Assembly: GCA_963803755.1 (NCBI GenBank)
Contig: CAWDNP010000005.1
Coordinates: 186,001-250,000 of the forward strand
Direction of reading: 5' to 3'
DNA: 64,000 nt
From: CAVUPF01 sp963803755
GTDB taxonomy: Bacteria > Actinomycetota > Thermoleophilia > Solirubrobacterales > 70-9
In this document: one piece after another, positions 27,907-36,199 of the stretch
Position numbering within the stretch: position 1 is the first letter of the stretch
How the letters are laid out: every line of letters begins with the position of its first letter
Position numbers and translations under genes: made by a program
Notes under the pieces: generated by a model
Told to the model about the DNA's origin: nothing
The model's input: only the letters and a program-made list of their open reading frames with translations
Database searches by the model: none

Positions 27907-28134
27907 GTGGTTGTGACGGTCAAGGAGCGCCTACAGCAAGTCGTCTCCGAGATGAGCGAGGATGAGGCAGCCGACGCTCTTGCCCTTGTGGCGGGAGCCC
28001 GGGCTGGCGCGACCCCAGTCGACATCTATGGAACGGCCTGGGGGCAGGTGCTTGCCGACGCGGACCCGCAGGCGCTCGCCGTGACCGGCAGGCCCACGAT
28101 CGCGATTCCGGACGGCATCCCCAACGTGAAGTGA
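27907..28134 (+). CDS. Antitoxin-like small protein
   Basis: A 75-residue acidic protein (GTG 27907 or GTG 27913). Its opening VKERLQQVVSEMSEDEAADA resembles the N-terminal helix found in many short antitoxin-like proteins that precede toxin genes. No ribbon-helix-helix or AbrB signature is clear. Its TGA overlaps the GTG start of the GNAT-like gene (GTGA), so the pair is translationally coupled, as toxin-antitoxin genes usually are. The call is by layout and resemblance only. Confidence 0.5.
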   Translation: MVVTVKERLQQVVSEMSEDEAADALALVAGARAGATPVDIYGTAWGQVLADADPQALAVTGRPTIAIPDGIPNVK

Positions 28135-28654
28135 AGTCAGCCGAGGTCCGGATTAGGGCCCTGGCCGCGAGCGATCTAGAGTCCCTTGCTGCTTTCCGCT
28201 GCTCCGCCGGTGAGCCTTGGGAAGCAGCGGTCGAGGAGCAGGCTCGCGGTCCTCTGCCACGGCGCTATCTGGCATCGCCGCCGCGCTTTGACGGTCGCAT
28301 GCTGCTCGGCACCGACGACGGCGACAACCTGCTCGTCATCGGCGCCCATCACATCGAGCCGACTTTGGAGCCCGATGTCGGCTATATCGAAGTCGTGGCT
28401 GTTTCTTTGGCGGGCCGTGGCACTCTCGTGCAGCTGCCAGGAGGCCGGCGGTCTCGCTGGGCGAGTTGATGCTTCTTGCGATCTTTAAGCAGATGCGCGC
28501 CTTGGGGCGGCATCCGCGCACCTTTACTCGGGTCGACCGTCGCAACCAGCGCAGCCTTGCACTGTGTGATCGCGTCGGTCTCGTTGAGGAGCGCCCCGAT
28601 CCTCATTCCGACCTTCTCGTTCAACGCTGGGGCGAGCTGCCGTCAGGCGTCTGA
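28131..28654 (+). CDS. GNAT-family N-acetyltransferase (one frameshift)
   Basis: Joined near 28435 this is about 174 residues. The N-terminal part (AEVRIRALAASDLESLAAF; LLVIGAHHIEP; VGYIEVVAVSLAGRG) gives the early beta strands. After the frame change, SLGELMLLAIFKQMRALG then RVDRRNQRSLALCDRVGL match the acetyl-CoA-binding helix and the N-x-x-S/A-x-x-L...GL end of GNAT enzymes. Overlap with the antitoxin-like gene suggests a toxin of the tRNA- or aminoacyl-tRNA-acetylating kind. An ordinary small-molecule acetyltransferase is the alternative. Confidence 0.6.
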
Positions 28655-28667
28655 CGATCACCGACCC

Positions 28668-28684
28668 AGGCTCCCGCCTGCGCG
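28668..28684 (+). repeat. 17-bp direct repeat, right copy
   Basis: AGGCTCCCGCCTGCGCG, identical to 19076-19092. It lies in the short spacer between the GNAT-like gene and the DUF4062-like gene. Confidence 0.35.
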
Positions 28685-28707
28685 CAAAGGGAGCAACGAC
28701 TACGCGA

Positions 28708-29649
28708 ATGGCTAGGCTGGGTTTGGTGCCTTACAGCGCGACCGCGTACCAGCTGCTGATCTCTGCCCCGGGCGATCTTCCGGAGGAGGACATTCGGGCA
28801 GCGTTTGATGCCGTAGCCCGGTGGAACGTCCTCTATGGGCGACCCCAGGGCGCAACCGTCGTACCGACGCACTGGAGCCACCATTCGGCGGCCGAGCACG
28901 GCACCAGGCCGCAGGAGTCACTTAACAAGCAGCTCGTAGTGGACGCGGACATTCTCGTTGCGCTGTTCTGGCATCGTTCCGGATCTCCCACTGGCGAAGC
29001 TGAGTCCGGAACCGTTGAGGAGATCGAGGAGGCCAGCACTCATGGGGCGTACGTTGGTGTACTCAGGTGCACCCGTGCTATCCCGCCTGGCGATCTCGAT
29101 GCTGATCAGGCGAGTCGTTTCACGGCATTTCTAGATGAGATCCGGCCCAAGTCGCTGATCCTCGAGTACGAGGACGCCGTGGCTCTCCGTGAGCGGGTTG
29201 ACACGATCCTCACCACCGCCATCACCGCGTTGAGGACCCGGGCTGAGGCGCAGGTGGCGGCAACGGCGGGCCCGGGCGAAGGGGCGACCGAACGCGCAAC
29301 TCCGCCACAAGGCACGGAGGTTTGGCCGCGGGTCGAACGAAGCGAGACCGTTCGGACTGACGCCAAAGGGAGAGTCAAGCCTGAAAGTCTCTGGCAGCTC
29401 GTGCTCTCGAACACCGGAGATGAACCGGCGAGGAGGGTGAGGTACCGTTCCGAGGCCGAGGGTTCTGACGACGACAACCTACCGCTTCAACTTGGCAATC
29501 CTGGCGAGCTGGAGGTACTGGCCCCGCATGCGGATGCCGCATACACGCTCCTCATGCACATGGGCGTGGCGGATCAGGCCCGGTGCGTTGTTACATGGGA
29601 GGACTCCACCGGGGAGCGGGAGAACGTGGCCACGCTGCGTTTTTTCTGA
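28708..29649 (+). CDS. DUF4062-like/TIR-like effector protein
   Basis: A 313-residue protein. Residues about 14-110 read TAYQLLISAPGDLPEEDIRA, then VVPTHWSHHSAAEHGTRPQE, then DILVALFWHRSGSPTGEAES and GTVEEIEEA. This is the Rossmann-like arrangement of DUF4062-type domains, which have TIR-like folds and head many bacterial STAND/NLR-like and defence proteins. The C-terminal part (about 200-313) is a beta-rich domain (VKPESLWQLVLSNTGDEPAR), perhaps a sensor. No NTPase module follows, so this is a compact two-domain version. Catalytic activity is unknown. Confidence 0.6.
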   Translation: MARLGLVPYSATAYQLLISAPGDLPEEDIRAAFDAVARWNVLYGRPQGATVVPTHWSHHSAAEHGTRPQESLNKQLVVDADILVALFWHRSGSPTGEAESGTVEEIEEASTHGAYVGVLRCTRAIPPGDLDADQASRFTAFLDEIRPKSLILEYEDAVALRERVDTILTTAITALRTRAEAQVAATAGPGEGATERATPPQGTEVWPRVERSETVRTDAKGRVKPESLWQLVLSNTGDEPARRVRYRSEAEGSDDDNLPLQLGNPGELEVLAPHADAAYTLLMHMGVADQARCVVTWEDSTGERENVATLRFF

Positions 29650-29948
29650 CGCGGACGCAATGCGGCTCATCAGGACGCGGAGCGGTGACTCGCCAAGCAC
29701 GGTGCTCCAATCTGTGCTGTCCCTTCGCGCGAAGGAGAAGCGCCACCGTCGCTGTGACTCTTACCGGCTCCTCAGTTCGTCTGACCCGGCGGTCGCGGTG
29801 CGGTGCGGACAGGCCGTTGTGGTCTGACGCCCTGAAATCGGTGGACGGCGCTGGGGCTAGATCAGGTGGACCGATGAGTGAGGTCCGGTCAATTGCGCAC
29901 GAAGTCGGGTGGTGGAGACGCCGCAGCACGGCGGGGTCTTACTTCGGC

Positions 29949-30809
29949 TCAGGAGCTCGGCTCATGGAGGCGGTGGCCGGCCTGCCAGGGCAGGGCATCG
30001 AATACTGTCTGTACTGCTGCGCGGGCGATCTCGGTCGTTGTGTCCGTGACCTCGACCTCGGCGTACGTGCCGTCCTCGATCGTGCCTCCGAAGTGCTGGT
30101 TGTTGAGACTCTCTGTGACGATGACGCCGCCGTCTGGGGCATGAATCATGTTGTTCATGATGGGTGCGGCGGTGATCTTTTCGCCCCTTGCCTCCCCGCG
30201 GACGCGCTCCTCGACGTGAGCCACGGAGTCGCGAACGCCCTTGAGACCGGGAACCGCGGACGCAAAGTTGTCGCAAGCGCGCTGGATGGCGCTTCGCACC
30301 GAAGACTCGAAAGGGTACTTGCCGATCTCAAGCAGGCTGCGCTGAAGAACGGCAAGCGTGGTGACGAATGAACGCGCGTGGATGAAGACGACTCGCCGCT
30401 GATAGGGCTCGGGGCCACCATCGCGCGCCCACTGCTCGCGTAGCATCTGGCGTCGCGCTTGCTCGCGGATCTCCGAGGACCGCTCCCAGTAGTCCGGGTG
30501 GCCCCATGAACGCCAGCCGCAGTTTCAAGGGCGACCTCGATCTCGCGCGTTCGCTCAGCGTCGCGCTCCCACTTTTCTCGGCGGGCATCCGCGTTCTCCT
30601 GAAACCGCGCGTGGTCAGAGAGCTGAGCTTGTTCGAACATTGACAGTGTGACGACGAGGTCAGCAACGCAAGTGCTGAGCAAGTGGCACAGCGTTCTCAA
30701 CGTCGTGGCGAATCTCGGTGGGCACCGAGTCTTCCAGCCATACTCCTCGTTCGAGCTCCCGAATTGTGGCCATGATCGCCACACGAGTAGCACGTTCGCG
30801 AACGGTCAT
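29949..30809 (-). CDS. HEPN-like helical protein (two frameshifts)
   Basis: Joined near 30672 and 30525 this is about 285 residues, starting MTVRERATRVAIMATIRELE. It continues ADLVVTLSMFEQAQLSDHAR, DYWERSSEIREQARRQMLRE, and FIHARSFVTTLAVLQRSLLE. At about residue 175 comes GVRDSVAHVEERVRGEAR. RDSVAH fits the R-x4-H signature of HEPN domains, and the surrounding helices are consistent. It faces the DUF4062-like gene across 300 bp with no gene. No specific family name is possible. A defence-related RNase or adaptor is plausible but unproven. Confidence 0.45.
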
Positions 30810-30943
30810 CCAGCGTGCTCGCAGGCCGCGACGCGCGCGCCGGCTGCAAGGAGCGACAACCCACAAGGAACGCCAACCACACTCCTCGCCTCAATACGGC
30901 CAGGAATATTGCCGCTTCCGTGTGATAACTAGCGAGTCGGGTC

Positions 30944-32618
30944 TCACGTCACCGGGCAACGTTCGGCATTGCCAGCTGCCGACCTCCACGGCTCCCGCTC
31001 AAACCACCGCGTCAACCCGATCAGCCCCCAGTCCGTGCCCCGCAGCAAGAGCCCCTGTCCGGGCGGCAACTTCGCGATCTCCCCCGGCGTCAGCACCCGC
31101 TGCCTCTGGGTCTGGTAGCTGACCGATTCGTTGTAGTGGTGGGGGCTGAACCACTCATCGCTCTCGCTGGTTCCCAGCGTCGAGGAGACCACCTTGCGGT
31201 CGTATTCGCCGAGCGCCAGCGAGATGCTCTCCAGGGTGCGGCTGTCGCCGATCCCCGAAAGCACCGCCTTGGTCTGAAAGAGGCTCATGAAGCCCTCGGC
31301 CGCCTCAGCCCCCCAGCGGCTCCGCGCCTGGCTTAAGTCCTGAAGCCCGACCATCACCTGCAACCGCTGTCCTCCCGCCTGGGAGACGAGCGCCGGCAGG
31401 TCGTGGATCGGCGCGATGTTGGCGACCTCATCCAGCGCCCACAGCATCACCGGCCCGTCGCGTGGCCTCATCTGCTACCCGCTCATAGACCGCGTGGCGG
31501 ATCTGCTCCAAGCAGGCCGACGATCAGCGGCGCGCAGAGCGCCTGGCGATGCTCCGGAGCGGTGATGTAGATCGTGTCCGCCGAGCCCCGCGAAGCGGAC
31601 CGGATCGAAGTTGGGTTGGGCGGCGCTCGCCCTGACGGCGTCGGCGTTATAGGCGGCAAGGACGCCGGCGGTCGCGGAGAAGATCGAGGATCGCTCGCGG
31701 GAGTCGGTCCGCTCGATGCCGTCGAGCACGTCGGCGGCGATCTCGGAGTCGCAGTCGAGAAGCACCGCCCGCGCCGGGGCGAGGTCTTGGCGCAGCGTCC
31801 AGCGCAGCACCTCGGCGATCGGGCGATCGGTGAGGTTGGCGGCGTAGAGCAGCGGCGCCAGCAGCGCGGCGGCGCGCTCGGTCCAGTGGCTCTCGTTGCT
31901 CGTGCCGGCGCCGGCACGCGTGCAGGCGCTCATCGCCCTCGCCATCACCAGGGCTTCATCCCAGGTGCTGGCCGCCGCCACCGGCGACCAGCACAGCCGC
32001 CGCACGCCATCCGGCAGCCGTTGCTCTGAGGCCGCGGGATCGAACAGCCACGCCTGGCCGACTTCCGAGCGCACCGCGACTGTGGCCCGCATCACCTCGG
32101 GTTTGGTCGAGGTGGCGACCACCGCCCCCGAGGCTCCCATGACCGCGGGGATCATCACCGCGCTCGTCTTCCCCGAGCGCGGCGGGCCGAGGACCATCAC
32201 CGCGCTCTCGGGGTCCGCGAGGACCCAGCTGCCACTCCGCCCGACGCCGAGATAGGCGCCGCCGCCCAGCCGGGCGACCTCGGCCCGCACCGCTTCGCCC
32301 GGCGTCTTCGCTTCGCCCCCGGCAATCGCCGGCTCCGCCGCGGCCGCCGTCCTCTTCAACAAGGACCAGAGCCAGCCGACCGGGATCCGCCCATCGGCGA
32401 CCGCGATCAGCAGCCAACCACGCGAGCCAGCCGAGGACGAGCGCCTTGAGGCACCAGCCGATCGGGTTGGGGCCCCTGGGGTCGACGATGCTGTGAGCGA
32501 AGAAGGCCAGCGCGAAGAGGCCGGCGAGCTTCCATAGCAGCGAGGGGCCCCGCTCAAACGGCGGCTCCATCTGCTGGTGGGAGGGCCCCAAGGATCGTTT
32601 TGAGATGGCTCTTGACAT
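30944..32618 (-). CDS. TraG/VirD4 type IV coupling protein (about four frameshifts)
   Basis: Joined across frames this is about 555 residues. The N-terminus has hydrophobic segments (LLWKLAGLFALAFFAHSIV; WCLKALVLGWLAWLA). Then follow Walker A VLGPPRSGKTSAVMIPAVMG at about 32180, ATSTKPEVM, DTIYITAPEHRQALCAPLI and Walker B VMLWALDEVANIAPIHDLPA at about 31440, then QVMVGLQDLSQARSRWG. Breaks lie near 32420, 31590, 31505 and 31470. Coupling proteins bring the relaxase-DNA complex to a transfer channel, so this pairs with the MobF relaxase. It is divergent from a small winged-helix gene that may regulate it. Confidence 0.85.
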
Positions 32619-32653
32619 TTGCTTGACTTTATATCATGATGGGCCTAAGTCAA
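32612..32653. promoter_or_regulatory. AT-rich divergent promoter/operator with repeated TTGAC(A/T)
   Basis: TTGACA (32612-32617) and TTGACTT (32623-32629) are followed by the inverted AAGTCAA (32647-32653) 17 bp away and a further AAGTCA, around TTTATATCATGAT. This AT-rich island in GC-rich DNA separates the coupling protein gene from the winged-helix gene. The sites could be -35 boxes in both directions or operators for the adjacent DNA-binding protein. Confidence 0.4.
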
Positions 32654-32676
32654 TAGAAGTCAGGATGGAGACCGCG

Positions 32677-32970
32677 ATGCCACCGAAACGCAGCCGCGGA
32701 ATCAGAGCCCAGATCGACCGCGAGATCGCCGACCTCGACAATGAGCGCGCCCGCCTCCTCGCGGCCAGGGCGGCGCTCGATCGCGACCTGCCGCGGCGCT
32801 TCTCCCAGGACGACGTCGCCGCCTATCTCGCCGATCACCCCGACTCCACCTACAGCGAGGTGGCGGAGGGCCTCGGCGCGGCGCCGACCAACGTCGCCGC
32901 CCACCTAAAGCGCGGCCGCCAGGCCGGCCGGTTTCGCAACTCCGCCGGCAAGTGGAGCCTGGAGGAGTGA
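32677..32970 (+). CDS. Coiled-coil plus winged-helix DNA-binding protein
   Basis: A 97-residue protein. ATG 32677 is preferred because GGAG lies 6 nt upstream; ATG 32665 is possible. Residues 5-40 form a charged coiled coil (REIADLDNERARLLAARAAL). Residues 42-95 look like a winged helix (VAAYLADHPDSTYSEVAEGL, then TNVAAHLKRGRQAGRF). It sits divergently beside the coupling-protein gene and so may be a local transfer regulator. No named family is recognised. Confidence 0.55.
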   Translation: MPPKRSRGIRAQIDREIADLDNERARLLAARAALDRDLPRRFSQDDVAAYLADHPDSTYSEVAEGLGAAPTNVAAHLKRGRQAGRFRNSAGKWSLEE

Positions 32971-33041
32971 TGGTCGTGTCTGGACGCAAGGCAAGGGGGC
33001 CTCACTCCAGGGGAGAGATTCAAGGCCCAAGACAGGGGTAT

Positions 33042-33056
33042 CGAAAGGCGCTCTCG
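33042..33056 (+). promoter_or_regulatory. Candidate operator, copy 1
   Basis: CGAAAG-GCG-CTCTCG, an imperfect 6-3-6 palindrome, ends 16 bp before the GTG start of the M48 protease gene. The run AGGCGCTCTCGCGCGTC that includes it recurs, with one change, at 34402-34418 before the excisionase-like gene. Confidence 0.4.
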
Positions 33057-33072
33057 CGCGTCTTGGGTACAG

Positions 33073-33905
33073 GTGGACGCCAAGGTGAGCAGGTACCTGA
33101 TCCGGCCCGGGGATCTCAACCCCGGTTGGGTGCCTCCTCTATGTGGCGACCTGGGCCTTCAGTGGTTCTGCGCGGCCCGTCTCGCTATCGTCGCCGCCGT
33201 GCTGGTGCTGGCGATCCTCGAACTGATCACCGGCTGGGATCTGCCGGTCAACGTCCCCTCGGTCGTCGTCGGGCTTCGGGCCGCTGGCGCTCTCCCTCGC
33301 CACCCTCGTCCTGCCCTTGGGCGGCTGGTGGTTTCAGCAGCAATCGGGCGGGCGGCGCCCATCGGAGCGCGAGCGAGCGGTCTTCGAGGCCGCCTTCGAG
33401 CAGCTGAGGGGCGCCGACCCGCAGCTGCGCCCGCCGCACCGCTGGTTCGTCGTCGAGGACCCACAACCCAACGCCTGCGCCTACGCCGACACCCTGATGC
33501 TCACCCGCGCCATGCTGGAGAGCCCCTCCTTCCCGGCCGTCCTCGCCCACGAGCTCGGGCACCTCAACACAAGCGATGCCCGCGTCACGGCGGCGGTTCA
33601 CCGGATGACGACGCCACCGCGCGAACCGATGGAGTTTCCCTTCCGCCTGATCGCCTTCCTGGCCAGCGGGCGGGCCGGCGATGGCGCTGGTGCGGACGCC
33701 CTGGGCGATCTACTGGCGCCGCCGCGAGGCGGTCGCCGACTCCTACGCGGCCAAGCTCGGGCAGGGGCCGGCGCTTGCCGGCTACCTCGACACCCACGCC
33801 CTCGCCGGGGATCTGCCGACTCCGTTCAAGGACTTCGGCGATACCTCCCATCCCTGGACCGAGCACCGCATCGACGAGCTCGAAGCGCAGCAGGAAGACA
33901 GCTGA
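33073..33905 (+). CDS. M48-family membrane zinc metalloprotease (two frameshifts)
   Basis: Joined near 33275 and 33678 this is about 277 residues. Two membrane segments at the N-terminus (LAIVAAVLVLAILELITG; LALSLATLVLPLGGWWF) precede the protease domain. AVLAHELGHLNTSDARV at about 33545 holds the HExxH zinc site (here HELGH), and REAVADSYAAKLG at about 33720 supplies the third ligand glutamate. WTEHRIDEL matches the C-terminal HP-x-x-x-R-I end of M48 peptidases. Such proteases often travel with actinobacterial integrative elements, though their job there is unclear. The GTG 33073 start lies just after a palindromic repeat. Confidence 0.75.
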
Positions 33906-33975
33906 CCGCGGGGTGGGAGCCCATCGAGGTTGCCGCTTCCTGGCGGCGCAGCGGGCCGCGGAAGAGGAGCTCGAG

Positions 33976-34422
33976 ATGCGCGCGCTGAGCACGATTCCGA
34001 CCAGGGCACGACGAGACCCCTGCCCGCCCCGAGGGCGCGGGCGAGGGGCGGCGCCGCATCGGGTCGCGGTCGACCTCTCCCCGCAGGCCGTCGAGCGGGT
34101 CTCCGTCCGGGTGGCGCAGCTGCTCCAACAGCGCGAGCCACAGGGCGAGCCCGAGCTGCTCAGCGCCGGCGAGCTGGCCCGCCGCCTGCGGGTCGAGCGC
34201 CCCTGGGTCTACCGCCACCGGGAGCTGCTCGGCGGGCTGCGGATCGGCGAGGGGCCGAAGGCCCCCTGGCGCTTTGAGTACCGGACTGCGGTCGAGGCGC
34301 TGCGACGCCGCCAGGTGGAGCGGGGAGAGGGCGTCGGCGATGAGAGGCCTCGCGACGATCCCGATCCGGACGCGAAATTCAGCGCCCGCAGTGGGACCGA
34401 GAGGCGCTCTCGTGCGTCATAG
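33976..34422 (+). CDS. Small HTH-like protein
   Basis: A 148-residue protein from ATG 33976. The central part LLSAGELARRLRVERPWVYR, then LRIGEGPKAPWRF resembles a MerR/excisionase-type helix-turn-helix with its wing. Helices before it (LSPQAVERVSVRVAQLLQQR) may mediate dimerisation. The tail is charged and disordered. It is 70 bp after the protease gene and 5 bp before the excisionase-like gene, within the regulatory cluster of the mobile element. It may control excision or transfer. Confidence 0.5.
   Translation: MRALSTIPTRARRDPCPPRGRGRGAAPHRVAVDLSPQAVERVSVRVAQLLQQREPQGEPELLSAGELARRLRVERPWVYRHRELLGGLRIGEGPKAPWRFEYRTAVEALRRRQVERGEGVGDERPRDDPDPDAKFSARSGTERRSRAS
34398..34412 (+). promoter_or_regulatory. 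Candidate operator, copy 2
   Basis: CGAGAG-GCG-CTCTCG, a perfect 6-3-6 palindrome, lies inside the end of the 33976-34422 gene and 15 bp before ATG 34427. With the near copy at 33042 it marks two starts within one cluster, suggesting a shared regulator. Confidence 0.4.
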
Positions 34423-34426
34423 GGAT

Positions 34427-34936
34427 ATGCGCACCGTGCAACGCAGTCGACCGCCTGCGGCGCTTGCCGCCAGCCGGGCGCACCTGGCCCGCGCCATCGG
34501 GCCGGTCCGGGCACTCGAACCTCAGCTCGATCACGCGCCCTCGTTCACACGCGATGATCTGCTCACGGCGAACGACGTCGCCGAGATCCTCCAGATCAAG
34601 CGCTCGACCGCCCTCGACTACATGCGGCGTGGGGTGATCCCTGCCTGCAAGATCGGCCGTCGCTGGTACGCGCTGCGCTCCCGCCTTGACGCCCACATCG
34701 GCGACCTCTTCGACTTCACGCCGCTTCCGCTAGCTGAACGCGCTGGTCAGCTTGGCAGCGTCGTCTTTGCGCGGACGGGTGTGCAGGTACCGTTCCGTAG
34801 TTTGCAAGCTCGAGTGTCCAAGCAGAGACTGGACCTGTACCGCATCGAAGTGGCGCACAGCGAGAGAGCCGAAGCTGTGTCTGAGATCGTGGAAGCGGCG
34901 TCTGCGAACGCTAGTCAGCGTCCTGTGCCGCCATAA
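34427..34936 (+). CDS. Excisionase-like HTH protein
   Basis: ATG 34427 is preceded by AGGG. Residues about 44-95 (LLTANDVAEILQIKRSTALD, then VIPACKIGRRWYALRSRLD) are a HTH_17-type excisionase/MerR-like domain. The frame stays open to 34936, but its last 70 codons lie antisense to the integrase C-terminus and look like shadow sequence. A frame error near 34730 would end it at the TAG/TGA cluster there, giving about 100 residues, the usual Xis size. Position beside the integrase supports a directionality factor. Confidence 0.6.
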   Translation: MRTVQRSRPPAALAASRAHLARAIGPVRALEPQLDHAPSFTRDDLLTANDVAEILQIKRSTALDYMRRGVIPACKIGRRWYALRSRLDAHIGDLFDFTPLPLAERAGQLGSVVFARTGVQVPFRSLQARVSKQRLDLYRIEVAHSERAEAVSEIVEAASANASQRPVPP

Positions 34937-36015
34937 AGCGCTTGCGCACCGTTGATCTATCCAATGGACCGCCGTCCGCCCGACAGAAGACGTAGTCCCC
35001 GCGCCCGGTGAAGTGTTCGCGACTCGATAGTCGCTTGAGTGCTTCCACCGCCTGCTCCGCCAAAGGGACCGTCCGAAACTGCCTTGACTTCGTCGAATCC
35101 ACCTCTACGCCGGCGCTCACCGCACGCGCCACTGTCAGCAACGCACCATCGAGGTCGAGATCGTGCCATTGAAGCGCCAATAGCTCACCGAGCCGCAGGC
35201 CGGTGAACGCCGCAATCACGAATAGGTCGCCGTCTTGCTCGTCCATGCGCCGCTGCTCAGCGCGGGTATCCACCGAGTAGTCGTGCTCCGACCGCTTCCG
35301 ATGTAGACCTTCTCGCGCAGCCCGGGCGATCATTTCGACCTCCTTCGGCTCGAACACGTCGAGTGGGGCCGTGCCTGATTCGGGTCGCCGCTCGGTCGAG
35401 GAAACCGGGTTCTCCTTCAGGCCGAAGGTATCCGAGCTCTTGGCGAACTCGAACAGCGCATGGAGCAGCTGACGATGCTTATTCACGGTGCCGGCGCTCA
35501 TTTCCTCGTGATCGAGGCGTCGAGAGAAAGCGCCGGATGTCTTGCGCGCTGATGTCGCAGAGCCGCTTCCCCCCGAATGCCCGCATCACCCGACCACCTC
35601 TCTTGCTCTTCGGGGCGCGAGCCTTCCGAGCCGCACGTGGGTCTGCGAGCAGGATCCGATACTCCCTCAGGGTTGACGGCTTCACCCGCCTCTCGTGCTG
35701 GAGGTGATCGAGCCAAGCAGCTGCTGCGTCCTCGAAGACCAGCTCACGATTCCCAGGTGCGCCCTGAGCAGCTCTTCCTCGTCAGCCTCGATGATGCCGG
35801 CCAGCTTGATGTGCGCCCGCCGCTCGTCCAGGTAGCCGTCCTTGACCCGACCCGCTCTTCTTGACCCAAGCCCCCGAAGGGTCTTGCTGAAGCCAGGCGC
35901 CGCCCAGCCGCTTCTTGCGCTGGGCACCCTCCGAGCTGCGCCACTTGCCCTCGAAGTAGACTCGGCCGCCATGTTCTCTGACGACCAGGAACCCCGTCGG
36001 CAAGCTTGGCGGCAT
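34730..36015 (-). CDS. Tyrosine recombinase/integrase (about four frameshifts)
   Basis: Joined across frames this is about 425 residues from ATG 36015 (MPPSLPTGFLVVREHGGRVY). The arm-binding/core region has VFEDAAAAWLDHLQHERRVK and STLREYRILLADPRA. The catalytic domain has the first Arg in FTGLRLGELLALQWHDLDLD, Lys in STKSRQFRTVPL, box II FHDLRHSFGSLA, the GHSS turn, and the nucleophile Tyr in TERYLHTRP, before stop 34730-34732. Frame changes lie near 35855, 35742, 35525 and 34921. All catalytic residues are present, so the enzyme is probably intact in the organism. It lies 130 bp from the tRNA-Ala half and would drive integration there. Confidence 0.85.
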
Positions 36016-36144
36016 CGGGAGAATCTAGCAGCCGCAGAGGCGTGGGTACCAGAATGGGTACCAAACAAAACTTCCCCTGCCTGAGGATTACTCCGCTATA
36101 ACAAGCCAATTTGTGCCTATCTAGCCATAGCTGCGACTGATTTT

Positions 36145-36191
36145 CCGCTTTTGCAAGGCGGAGGTCGCCGGTTCGATCCCGGCTGGCTCCA
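36145..36191 (+). other. 3' half of tRNA-Ala(TGC): attachment site of the integrative element
   Basis: The 47 nt fold as a tRNA anticodon arm (CCGCT-TTTGCAA-GGCGG, anticodon TGC), variable loop AGGTC, T arm (GCCGG-TTCGATC-CCGGC) and the acceptor 3' strand TGGCTCC-A. No D arm or 5' acceptor strand precedes it; upstream is unrelated AT-richer DNA. A tRNA 3' half next to an integrase gene is the standard sign of an att site. The intact tRNA should be at the other end of the element; none was seen in the window. Confidence 0.8.
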
Positions 36192-36199
36192 CTGATGAA

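Noticed and set aside
32850..33119. 89-codon minus-strand frame near the winged-helix gene
   Set aside because: No motif and antisense to a better supported gene and spacer.
36145..36191. Functional tRNA-Ala gene
   Set aside because: No D arm or 5' acceptor strand precedes it; only the 3' half is present.
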